NCBI RefSeq assembly: GCF_009755265.1 | Contig: NZ_WPOO01000014.1 | Coordinates: 1-64,000, forward strand | Direction of reading: 5' to 3' | Length of the DNA: 64,000 nt | Origin: Adlercreutzia rubneri | Lineage (GTDB): Bacteria; Actinomycetota; Coriobacteriia; Coriobacteriales; Eggerthellaceae | In this document: positions 51,670 through 59,405 of the stretch, piece by piece | How positions within the stretch are numbered: position 1 is the stretch's first letter | How the letters are laid out: each line of letters starts with the position of its first letter | The notes under the pieces: model-generated | What the model was told of the DNA's origin: nothing | Seen by the model: the letters and a program-made list of their open reading frames with translations, nothing else | Database searches by the model: none | Translations under genes and position numbers: made by a program

Positions 51670-52152
51670 ATGAATAAGGCGGCAAAGACTATTGGTGCGA
51701 CGGTGGGGTCAGCGACGTTGCTGGGTGCCGCAATGATGGCCGCAGCGCCGATGCCGTTCGTTTCGAATGAGGACTACGGATTGGAGGAGGCCTCCCTTGA
51801 GACGACCTCGGCAGTGACTGAGTCCATTAAGGAAGTGCGAGGCGCTTTTGCCTTCGATCAGACCACGACCGTTGCCACCGCTTCCATCGTGGAGGTGTTC
51901 AACAAGGCAGCCGCGACGCTTTGCTCGGCCATGCCCCAATACGCCATGGACGCGCAAGGACGGCCGGTGTGCGTGAAATCTCCCAACACCTCGTTCACTG
52001 CGACGGTCGACGAGCTGTCCGATGAGGAAGGCGCACAAAGCTACATCATCGGCTGCGCGTGCGCGACCAATGCACCCGGAGGCGGCGCGATCGTCAATGC
52101 GGATGTGCAGGGTGTCCCTTTCGCGTCTATTGTGGCGCGCGCGGGCATCTAG
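51670..52152 (+). CDS. Small exported protein with a sulfite-oxidase-type cysteine loop
   Basis: The 160-residue protein has an N-terminal hydrophobic export segment and no recognisable full domain. Its C-terminus reads IIGCACATNAPGGGAIVNADVQGVPFASIV, which resembles the molybdopterin-binding loop C-AGN-GGGAI-NA-W-GVPL of sulfite-oxidase-fold proteins (Cys at 129 or 131). It lies 9 bases after the triheme protein and probably works with it, perhaps supplying part of a split cofactor domain. The function is unproven. Confidence 0.6.
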   Translation: MNKAAKTIGATVGSATLLGAAMMAAAPMPFVSNEDYGLEEASLETTSAVTESIKEVRGAFAFDQTTTVATASIVEVFNKAAATLCSAMPQYAMDAQGRPVCVKSPNTSFTATVDELSDEEGAQSYIIGCACATNAPGGGAIVNADVQGVPFASIVARAGI

Positions 52153-52179
52153 TAGGATCCGGAAACGCTGTGGCGGAAG

Positions 52180-52199
52180 GCGACCGAAGGGTCGCTTTT
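52180..52199 (+). terminator. Intrinsic terminator
   Basis: The stem GCGACC/GGTCGC (52180-52185 with 52190-52195), extended by weak pairs, is followed by TTTT, 27 bases after the stop of the small exported protein. Confidence 0.65.
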
Positions 52200-52242
52200 C
52201 GCCGTTTGCCGGGGATGCGTCGTCGGTTGCTAGGGGAGGGAT

Positions 52243-53709
52243 ATGGAAAAAGAGCAGACTACCTTGTCGATGGTCAGGCTCTGTCTGGGGTTCGGATTGC
52301 TGCTGGCCATCTCGCCGCTATCGTCTGCGGTGGAGACGGTCGTCTCTTCCATGGTGCTCTCGGCCAGGGTTGTCGGATGGGCCGATCAGACCGTTTTCGC
52401 TGCATGCTTCATCGGAACTATCGCGGCGATCGCGCGTTGCTCGTCAAAGGGGTTTAATGTGTCTCACCGCGCGGCGCTTCTCTGTGCGGCCATGGTGGCT
52501 ATCGAGACGGGTATGGGGCTGACGGCTTTGGCTGAGGCGGGGGCTGCTCACGACCTTGCCAGCGTCCTTCTCACGGTAAGCTCGGCCCTTCGCGGTGTCG
52601 GAGTGGCGGTCTTCCAGGTGCTCTACGTCTGCGAGCTTGCGCAGGCTTCTTCCCGCGAGAGGCATTTCGACGCCCTGTTGCCTTTGGCGCTCGTCGTGTC
52701 GGCTGTGGCGACGTTGGGCATGTGGGCGCTGTCGTTTCTCTTCGGGCCATGGCCGACGATTATCGCCATGACGGTTCTCCCCATCGCGTCGCTTGCCCTC
52801 TTTCCCCGTCGCCCTGATCCTGGAGACGTTGAAGAGCGGGCGCCGCGGAAATCGCCCGCGAAGATCGATATGCCGCTTTCCACGTGCGTCATCCTCGGAT
52901 CTTTCGGTGTGGCTCAAGGCTGCACCTGGGCGGTGCTCTACTCAATGCCCGGGGAGAGCTTGCCGCTCTGCTCCTGTTTGGGGTTTCTCGTTCTTGATGT
53001 CTTCCTGCTCGTGGCGGCACGAAAGCGTCCCGTTGGATCCGAGTCGTCCCTGGGGGCCGCCTTGCGCGGGGTGACGCTGGTTACGTCCTTCGCGTTCCTC
53101 GTCCTTCCCCTTCTTTTGCCGGTATCTCCTCGTGCCGCAGTTTTTCTCATGTCCGTTGCGTGGGCCGCCCAAATCCTCATACTAATTATCGTGCCCATGC
53201 AGATGCTTGATCAGCTCCCCGTGAGCGTTCTCAGCGTCATCGCATCGGGAAGCTTTCCGGTGGGGGTCGGAGTCGTCCTCTCCTCCGTTGTTGCCGGGAT
53301 CGTTGTTGGCTCATCGAACGGCAGCAGCTTGGGGCTTTCGGTGATTACGGCTTTGGCGTGTTTCTGCCTCGTGTGCTCGGCTCTGCTCATGCCCGCCGGT
53401 TCCTTCGATGCTCGCGCCTTGGGCATTCGGGAACATCTGAAGACCGACGATCCCATCGAGCATTTGCGTCTCCGCTGCGATGAGGTTGCGCGCAAGGAAG
53501 GGTTGACGGATCGCGAGAGGGAAGTGATGTTCCTGCTTGTCCAAGGCCTGAGCCGCCCCCGGGTCGCCGAGGCCCTGACCGTGTCGGAGCAGACCGTCAA
53601 GACCCACGCCAAGCACATTTATGAAAAGCTCGAGGTTCACAGCTTGCGCGAGATGGTGCTCCTTGTCGAGACAGGTCGCCGCTACGGCGATTCTCCCCAG
53701 GATGAGTGA
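52243..53709 (+). CDS. Second membrane-embedded LuxR-family regulator
   Basis: The 488-residue protein has about 12 membrane helices followed by a C-terminal LuxR helix-turn-helix (LTDREREVMFLLVQGLSRPRVAEALTVSEQTVKTHAKHIYEKL). It is the same architecture as the regulator at 24248 but a distinct sequence. It precedes a Tat flavoprotein reductase, its probable target. AGGGGAGGGAT precedes the ATG. Confidence 0.85.
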   Translation: MEKEQTTLSMVRLCLGFGLLLAISPLSSAVETVVSSMVLSARVVGWADQTVFAACFIGTIAAIARCSSKGFNVSHRAALLCAAMVAIETGMGLTALAEAGAAHDLASVLLTVSSALRGVGVAVFQVLYVCELAQASSRERHFDALLPLALVVSAVATLGMWALSFLFGPWPTIIAMTVLPIASLALFPRRPDPGDVEERAPRKSPAKIDMPLSTCVILGSFGVAQGCTWAVLYSMPGESLPLCSCLGFLVLDVFLLVAARKRPVGSESSLGAALRGVTLVTSFAFLVLPLLLPVSPRAAVFLMSVAWAAQILILIIVPMQMLDQLPVSVLSVIASGSFPVGVGVVLSSVVAGIVVGSSNGSSLGLSVITALACFCLVCSALLMPAGSFDARALGIREHLKTDDPIEHLRLRCDEVARKEGLTDREREVMFLLVQGLSRPRVAEALTVSEQTVKTHAKHIYEKLEVHSLREMVLLVETGRRYGDSPQDE

Positions 53710-53799
53710 TCCGTTCCGAGTGTTTTGCGGGGAATGCGCGGCTCACCTTTTCGGGGGATGTTGGGAGGAGGCCGCAAATCCCACTAACGGTGTATGGCT

Positions 53800-53866
53800 C
53801 GACCTCTTTTAAGGTGCTTGACTGGTTCGCGGCCGCATGAGGCGGTCGCGAGAGGACAAGAGGTCG
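53800..53866 (+). promoter_or_regulatory. Inverted repeat upstream of the second Tat reductase
   Basis: CGACCTCTT (53800-53808) and AAGAGGTCG (53858-53866) are perfect reverse complements 49 nt apart, just before the AAAGGAGGG ribosome site. They could be an operator pair or a leader stem for the LuxR protein upstream. Confidence 0.45.
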
Positions 53867-53896
53867 GCTGCGGTCGACCGAAAGGAGGGCTGGCTC

Positions 53897-55723
53897 ATGA
53901 CGAGCAGCGAAAAGAGCATAAGTCGGCGGAGCTTTCTGGGATTGACGGGCGCGGCCGCCACAATTACGGCGGCAGCCGGGCTGTACGGCTGTGCGCAGCC
54001 CGCCTCGTCTTCGGGCGGGAGCCTTGCGAGCACGAAGGGAAGCGCCGCCGGCCCCATCGAGGCCGTCTCCGCGCCGGCGTCCTGGGATGAGGAAGCCGAT
54101 GTAGTCGTGGTGGGCACGGGCGGCGGCTTGGTCGCTGCAGCCTATGCCGCGCAAGCCGGCAAGAAGGTGGTCGTCTTGGAGAAGGCGAGCACCTGGGGCG
54201 GCAGCTCGAAGGAGACGGACAACTTCAGCGTCATGGGAACCAAGACCCAGCAGGCCATCTATCAAGGTCTTGCCGCCCAGATGAAGGCCGCCGGTCAGGA
54301 CGAAGCGGCGGCGCAGTTCGAGCAGATGGGGGCGCTCGATCCCATGGTCATGCGCGCCCAATGGAAGGAAAAGTTCTACGTGAAGCCCAACGGCGGCGAT
54401 GTGGGCGAGCTACCCAACGGCGAGGAGGGGCCGCGTGCTTGCGCTCCCATTCAGCCCATGCTCGAGACGCTGACCGCCTGCATTCCGGATGCCATTGACT
54501 ACATGGGAGCCGTGGGCGTCTCCTGGGGCCCGGTGACCGAGTTCGGCAGCGCTGGTTTCGTTTCCGGCGTATGCCCCGAGGGCTCGGAGCAGGGGAGCCT
54601 TATCGCCCGCGCGAACTACACGGTGTTCGAAATCCTGTACAATTTCTGCCTCGATCAGGGTGCTGTATTCCATTTTCTCACGCCGGCCACGGCGCTCGTC
54701 GTCGAGGACGGCAGGGTTGTCGGCGTTCAGGCCACAGGCGACGTGTCGTTCGTGAAGGCCAACGATGGCGTGGTGTTGGCCACAGGGGGCATGACCTTCA
54801 ATATGGATATGCTGGAGGAGTACGTCCCGCACGTTGCTCGCCGCTGCCTGAACTCCACGGCCGCCTCCACCGACGAGGGCGACGGCATTCGCATGGGCCT
54901 CGGCGTCGGCGGCACGATTTCGGGTTATGACTCCGCCTTTATTTTTGATGGAGGCGTCGACTGCGGCGCATGGGGCCGCTATCTATACAAAGGCGACGTC
55001 CAGTTCGCCCGTCAGCCGTGGATGCTCATCAACATCAAGGGTGATCGCGTCCCCTATTACCCGGTCACTACGCTCGGCTTTACCAAACAGGCCGGTGTCC
55101 ATATGCACAATCCCGGCTGCGTGAGCTACGTGGTTTGCGACTCCCATTACGATGAGGTCATCAAGGGATGGGAGGCGGAAGGCAAGCAGCAGCTCATTTG
55201 CCGCAATCCCATCACGCGCGAGCATTGGGAAGCCGCGGGGGCTAACGTCGAGCGCATGGGCGACATGGTCGATGAGGACTACACCATCGGCATGCGCGAG
55301 GGAATCGAAGCGGGCTACATATTCGAGGCTGACACGATCGAGGAACTTGGTGAGGCGTTGGGCTTCGACGCCGACATCTTCTCCACGGCGGTGAAGAACT
55401 GGAACGAGCTGTGCGAAGCGGGTGTCGATGAGGTGTACAGCTACGCACCCGAATGGCTCAACAAGGTGCAAGACCCCCCGTTCTACGGCATGAAGGTGGG
55501 TGGTACGGTGCTGTCCACCATGTGCGGTTTGACCGTTGACACCAATATGCGGGTTCTTGATGAGAAGGCGCGGCCCATTGCGGGTCTTTATGCTGCTGGA
55601 TGCACCATTGGCGGACTGGGCGGCGACAGCACCTATGGCGATTGCCGCAACCCCGGCGGCGGCGTGGCCATGGCTTGCGGTACGGCCTACCAAGCCGCAC
55701 GGGCCATCTGCGGCGATATTTAG
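53897..55723 (+). CDS. Second Tat-exported FAD-dependent reductase
   Basis: The 608-residue protein has a Tat motif SRRSFLGLTGAA leading to a lipobox-like LYGC, then a Rossmann motif DVVVVGTGGGLVAAAYAAQAG and the flavin-binding C-terminus GLYAAGCTIGGLGGDSTYGD. No heme or FMN domain is present. It belongs to the fumarate-reductase/3-ketosteroid-dehydrogenase-like flavoproteins that Eggerthellaceae use as respiratory reductases. The substrate is unknown. The LuxR gene immediately upstream is its likely regulator. AAAGGAGGG precedes the ATG. The 207 bases after it hold a small hairpin (CTGGCG/CGCCAG near 55745) and no gene. Confidence 0.85.
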   Translation: MTSSEKSISRRSFLGLTGAAATITAAAGLYGCAQPASSSGGSLASTKGSAAGPIEAVSAPASWDEEADVVVVGTGGGLVAAAYAAQAGKKVVVLEKASTWGGSSKETDNFSVMGTKTQQAIYQGLAAQMKAAGQDEAAAQFEQMGALDPMVMRAQWKEKFYVKPNGGDVGELPNGEEGPRACAPIQPMLETLTACIPDAIDYMGAVGVSWGPVTEFGSAGFVSGVCPEGSEQGSLIARANYTVFEILYNFCLDQGAVFHFLTPATALVVEDGRVVGVQATGDVSFVKANDGVVLATGGMTFNMDMLEEYVPHVARRCLNSTAASTDEGDGIRMGLGVGGTISGYDSAFIFDGGVDCGAWGRYLYKGDVQFARQPWMLINIKGDRVPYYPVTTLGFTKQAGVHMHNPGCVSYVVCDSHYDEVIKGWEAEGKQQLICRNPITREHWEAAGANVERMGDMVDEDYTIGMREGIEAGYIFEADTIEELGEALGFDADIFSTAVKNWNELCEAGVDEVYSYAPEWLNKVQDPPFYGMKVGGTVLSTMCGLTVDTNMRVLDEKARPIAGLYAAGCTIGGLGGDSTYGDCRNPGGGVAMACGTAYQAARAICGDI

Positions 55724-55930
55724 GCGGTAGCAACTTACGAGCCCTGGCGTTCTTGCGCCAGCGGATTGCCGAGAGCGGCGCGACCGGACTCCCTCCCCAA
55801 GGCTGTGCCGCTTTCGGCGCTTTGCGTCGGAGTCTTTCATTACCTGGCAAAGAGCTTGCGCTGTCCCTCACTTTGTTGACATTCGGCGCATTGCGCGCGG
55901 AAGGCCCCTCGATGCAGTACAATCGCACCT

Positions 55931-57361
55931 ATGACTGAACTTCTTACAACCATCGACTCTGTCGTGTGGGGCCCGGCGATGATCGCGCTGTTGCTCGGCA
56001 CGCACATCTACCTGACGTTCCGCACGGGGTTCATCCAGCGCAAGCTGCCCCAAGCCATCCGCATGTCGGTGCGCCGCGACCCGTCGGGCAAGGGGGACAT
56101 CTCCAGCTTCGGAGCCCTGGCCACGGCGCTCGCCGCCACCATCGGCACCGGCTCCATCGTCGGCGTGGCGACGGCGCTGCTCGCCGGCGGCCCCGGCGCC
56201 ATCTTCTGGATGTGGATCGCGGGCCTCTTCGGCATCGCCACCAAGTACGTCGAGACCTACGCCGCCGTGAAGTACCGCGTGCGCGATAAGTCCGGCGCCA
56301 TGCTGGGCGGCGCCATGTTCGTGTGGAAGCGCGCCTTCGCGCGGCCGGACGGTAGCGTGCCGTGGTGGGCGACGCTGGGTGCCGTGTCCTTTGCTGCCTT
56401 CGCCGTCATCGCCACCATCGGAACGGGCTCGGCGGTGCAGGCGGCGGCCATCTCCGGCATCGTCACCTCGTCGGTGCCCGCCATTCCGGCCGTGGCCGTG
56501 GGCGTTGTGATCGTCGTGGCCGTGGCGGCGGTCATCTTCGGCGGCGTGAACTCCATCGCACGGGTGTGCGAGTGGCTCGTGCCTATCATGGCCGGCGCTT
56601 ATGCGCTCGGCTGCCTCGTTATCATGGGCATGAACGCGCCGGTGCTGGGAGAGGCGGTGGGGCTCATCCTGGAGTGCGCCTTCACGCCGAAGGCGGCCTT
56701 TGGGGGCGCCGTGGGCTCGGGCCTGATTATGGCCCTGCAGTTCGGTTGCGCGCGAGGGCTCTTCTCCAACGAGTCCGGCCTGGGCACCGCCCCCATCGTG
56801 GCGGCTGCGGCCAAGACGAAGAACCCCGCCGACCAGGCGCTCATCTCCATGACCGGCGCGTTTTGGTCCACGGGCGTCATCTGCCTGCTCACGGGGCTCG
56901 TGCTCGTGTCCACCATGATCGTGCACCCCGAGATCGGCGAGGACATCTTGGCCAACCCCTCCATCTTCACCGGGGCCGCCCTCGCGAGCGCCGCCTTCGC
57001 CGAGATCCCCGTGTTCGGGACGCCGGTGCTCGTGCTCGGCATGTGCGCCTTCGCCTATTCCACCATCCTCGGCTGGTCCTATTACGGCAACCGCTGCGTG
57101 GCCTATCTGTTCGGGCCCCGCGGCATCAAGCCGTACCAGGTGATCTACGTGGCCGTGGCCTTCTTCGGCGCCATCGGGGTGGGGGACGTGGTGTGGACCA
57201 TCTCGGACATCGGCAACGCGCTGATGGCCATTCCCAACATTATCGTCATCCTGCTGTTGTCGGGTATGATCGCCCGGGAGACCAGGCACTACGTCTACGA
57301 TGGCAACCTCGACGAGGAGTACGGCGAGCCCGTGCCTCGCGTAAAGGGCTCGCAGCTTTAA
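55931..57361 (+). CDS. AGCS-family alanine/glycine:cation symporter, copy 1
   Basis: The 476-residue protein has about 11 membrane helices and AGCS signatures (ATALAATIGTGSIVGVATAL, GCARGLFSNESGLGTAPI, AYSTILGWSYYGNRC). It imports small neutral amino acids with sodium. No ribosome site is visible; TACAAT ends 7 nt before the ATG, so translation may be leaderless. It is a close paralogue of the symporter at 57629. Confidence 0.9.
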   Translation: MTELLTTIDSVVWGPAMIALLLGTHIYLTFRTGFIQRKLPQAIRMSVRRDPSGKGDISSFGALATALAATIGTGSIVGVATALLAGGPGAIFWMWIAGLFGIATKYVETYAAVKYRVRDKSGAMLGGAMFVWKRAFARPDGSVPWWATLGAVSFAAFAVIATIGTGSAVQAAAISGIVTSSVPAIPAVAVGVVIVVAVAAVIFGGVNSIARVCEWLVPIMAGAYALGCLVIMGMNAPVLGEAVGLILECAFTPKAAFGGAVGSGLIMALQFGCARGLFSNESGLGTAPIVAAAAKTKNPADQALISMTGAFWSTGVICLLTGLVLVSTMIVHPEIGEDILANPSIFTGAALASAAFAEIPVFGTPVLVLGMCAFAYSTILGWSYYGNRCVAYLFGPRGIKPYQVIYVAVAFFGAIGVGDVVWTISDIGNALMAIPNIIVILLLSGMIARETRHYVYDGNLDEEYGEPVPRVKGSQL

Positions 57362-57498
57362 GGAATGTGAGATCACTTTTCCTCTTTTTGTCCAGAAAGA
57401 CCGAAAGTGCTCAGGATGCTGCCTGAGGCGTGTCGCCTGCGACGTACCGCTTGCGGGGAATTCTTCCATTGTTAACAAAAGCGCTTAACTTCTCCCTC

Positions 57499-57504
57499 TA
57501 TAAT
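57499..57504 (+). promoter_or_regulatory. -10 box (TATAAT) upstream of the second symporter
   Basis: A consensus TATAAT in AT-rich sequence about 125 nt before the symporter start; no clear -35 at 17 nt. A small GCAC/GTGC hairpin follows near 57514. The rest of 57362-57628 shows no gene. Confidence 0.4.
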
Positions 57505-57628
57505 GCGGCTACTTTAGCACGTTAAAGTGCGAAGGCCCGATGAGCGCGTCTCGCCTCGCCGGGACCGCCGCGCCGAGCCGCTGGCTTTAAAGTCCCGCCA
57601 CATGGCTCACTGAGAGGAGAACCGCCAC

Positions 57629-59059
57629 ATGGACATGATCGTTGACGTCATCAACAGCATCGACGCCTTCGTTTGGGGGCCGCCGATGCTCGTGCTGCTG
57701 CTGGGGTCGCACATCTTTTTGACCTTCCGCACCGGCTTCATCCAGCGCAAGCTGCCCACGGCCATCAAGCTGTCGGTTACGAAGGACCCCGACGCTCCCG
57801 GCGACATCAGCCAGTTCGGCGCCTTGTGCACGGCGCTGTCGGCCACCATCGGCACCGGCAACATCGTCGGCGTGGGCACAGCCATCATCGCGGGCGGCCC
57901 GGGCGCGGTGTTCTGGATGTGGATCACCGGCGTGTTCGGCATTGCCACGAAGTACTCCGAGACCTTCGCCGCCGTGAAGTACCGCGTGAAGGACCACAAC
58001 GGCGACATGCTCGGCGGTGCCATGTACGCGTGGAAGCGCGGCTTCACCGACAAGGACGGCAAGACGCCGTGGTGGGCGCTGCTCGGCGCCGGGGCCTTCG
58101 CCCTGTTCGCGGCCATCGCGTCCTTCGGCATCGGCTCGGCCGTGCAGTCCTCGGCCATGACTGAGGTCATCTCCACGAACCTGCCCGGCGTGCCCGCCTG
58201 GGGCATCGGGCTTGCCATCGTCATCATGGTGTTGGTCGTCATCTTCGGCGGCGTGAAGGTCATCTCGAATGTGTGCGAGAAGCTCGTGCCCTTCATGGCC
58301 ATCGCCTACATCTGGGGCTGCGTTGTCATCCTCGGCATGAACTGGGAGTTCGTCTGGCCGGCCCTCTGCCTTATCGTGGAGAGCGCCTTCACGGCCAAGG
58401 CGGCCTTCGGCGGCGCGCTCGGCAGCGGCCTTATGCTGGCGCTGCAGTTCGGCTGCGCGCGTGGCCTGTTCTCCAACGAGTCGGGCCTGGGCTCGGCGCC
58501 CATCGTGGCCTCGGCGGCCTCCACGCGCAATCCGGCGCGCCAGGCGCTCGTGTCCATGACCGGCACCTTCTGGGACACCGTCATCATCTGCCTGCTCACC
58601 GGTCTCGTGCTCGTGTCCACCATGCTCGGCAACGCCGATCTGAACGCCGCGGTCATGGCCGGCGACATCAGCGCCGGCGCTCAGCTGTCCAGCGCGGCCT
58701 TCGCGAGCATCCCCTACATCGGCACGCCCATCCTCATCTTCGGTATGATTCTGTTCGCCTACTCCACTATCCTGGGCTGGTCCTACTATGGCAACCGCTG
58801 CGTCACCTACCTGTTCGGCAAGCGCGCCATCCGCCCCTACCAGGTGCTCTACGTGGTGGTGGCCTTCCTCGGCGCTATCGGCGTGGGCGAGGTGGTCTGG
58901 ACGGTCTCCGACATCACCAACGCCCTTATGGCCATCCCGAACATCATCATGGTGCTGCTGCTCTCCGGACTCATCGCGAAGGAGACGCGCCATTATGTGT
59001 ACGAGGGCAACCTCGACGAGCGCGACGAGGCCCCCATCCCGCAGCTGGACAGCAAGTAG
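57629..59059 (+). CDS. AGCS-family alanine/glycine:cation symporter, copy 2
   Basis: The 476-residue protein is the same length as the previous symporter with closely matching motifs (ALSATIGTGNIVGVGTAI, GCARGLFSNESGLGSAPI, YSTILGWSYYGNRC). It starts with GAGAGGAGAACCGCCAC and has its own promoter region. Two tandem paralogues suggest a duplication followed by separate regulation. Confidence 0.9.
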   Translation: MDMIVDVINSIDAFVWGPPMLVLLLGSHIFLTFRTGFIQRKLPTAIKLSVTKDPDAPGDISQFGALCTALSATIGTGNIVGVGTAIIAGGPGAVFWMWITGVFGIATKYSETFAAVKYRVKDHNGDMLGGAMYAWKRGFTDKDGKTPWWALLGAGAFALFAAIASFGIGSAVQSSAMTEVISTNLPGVPAWGIGLAIVIMVLVVIFGGVKVISNVCEKLVPFMAIAYIWGCVVILGMNWEFVWPALCLIVESAFTAKAAFGGALGSGLMLALQFGCARGLFSNESGLGSAPIVASAASTRNPARQALVSMTGTFWDTVIICLLTGLVLVSTMLGNADLNAAVMAGDISAGAQLSSAAFASIPYIGTPILIFGMILFAYSTILGWSYYGNRCVTYLFGKRAIRPYQVLYVVVAFLGAIGVGEVVWTVSDITNALMAIPNIIMVLLLSGLIAKETRHYVYEGNLDERDEAPIPQLDSK

Positions 59060-59085
59060 GTTCTAGCGACATAGTGTGTCATGAG

Positions 59086-59112
59086 CGAGCGCCCTGCCAT
59101 GCGGGGCGCTCG
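59086..59112 (+). terminator. Terminator hairpin after the second symporter
   Basis: A 9-bp GC-rich stem (59086-59094 with 59104-59112) lies 27 bases after the symporter stop codon. No T-tract follows; the next promoter begins immediately. Confidence 0.55.
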
Positions 59113-59121
59113 TGCTAGAAT
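59113..59121 (+). promoter_or_regulatory. Extended -10 promoter of the small ORF
   Basis: TGCTAGAAT on the plus strand, about 70 nt before the TTG start of the 37-residue ORF. The same nine bases occur on the minus strand at 59377-59385. Confidence 0.5.
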
Positions 59122-59193
59122 GGCCAGATGACCGACGGGCCGTAAGTCCTGAGCGCCAGGCGGTGCCTTCTTTTACGAAAGGAGGTGAATCGC

Positions 59194-59307
59194 TTGGACG
59201 TCTTCGTTTTCGTCGTGCGCCTGGCGACTGCAGTCGTTGGGTTGCTGAGGGAGGCGGTTGCGTTCTCCGAGACGCTCAGGAGGGGCCGACATAGGAAGGA
59301 CCGCTAG
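59194..59307 (+). CDS. 37-residue hydrophobic/basic small protein, candidate type I toxin
   Basis: TTG 59194 to TAG 59307, with a strong AAAGGAGGTGAATCGC ribosome site. The peptide is hydrophobic (DVFVFVVRLATAVVGLL), then polar and strongly basic at the end (RRGRHRKDR), the layout of small membrane toxins of the Fst/TxpA kind. It has no recognisable family. Its stop lies inside a perfect hairpin that is also a terminator for the opposite strand, from which an antisense RNA may be made. Identity as a toxin is an inference from layout. Confidence 0.6.
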   Translation: MDVFVFVVRLATAVVGLLREAVAFSETLRRGRHRKDR

Positions 59308-59323
59308 CGCCAACTAGCGGTCC
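59298..59323. terminator. Bidirectional hairpin at the 3' end of the small ORF
   Basis: GGACCGCTAG/CTAGCGGTCC, a perfect 10-bp stem with 6-nt loop (59298-59307 with 59314-59323) that contains the stop codon TAG. Confidence 0.7.
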
Positions 59324-59370
59324 CGACTAAACGACGGTGCCGCCTGCACTCTACCTCAGGCTGGTCCGTT
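59298..59370 (-). ncRNA. Candidate antisense RNA converging on the small ORF
   Basis: A minus-strand extended -10 TGCTAGAAT (59377-59385) would start an RNA near 59370 ending in the shared hairpin at 59298-59323. It contains GGCACCG, complementary to CGGTGCC (59161-59167) in the toxin leader about 20 nt before its ribosome site. The RNA is predicted only from sequence. Confidence 0.4.
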
Positions 59371-59405
59371 GGTCGTATTCTAGCATAGATCACAGCGGGA
59401 AGCGA

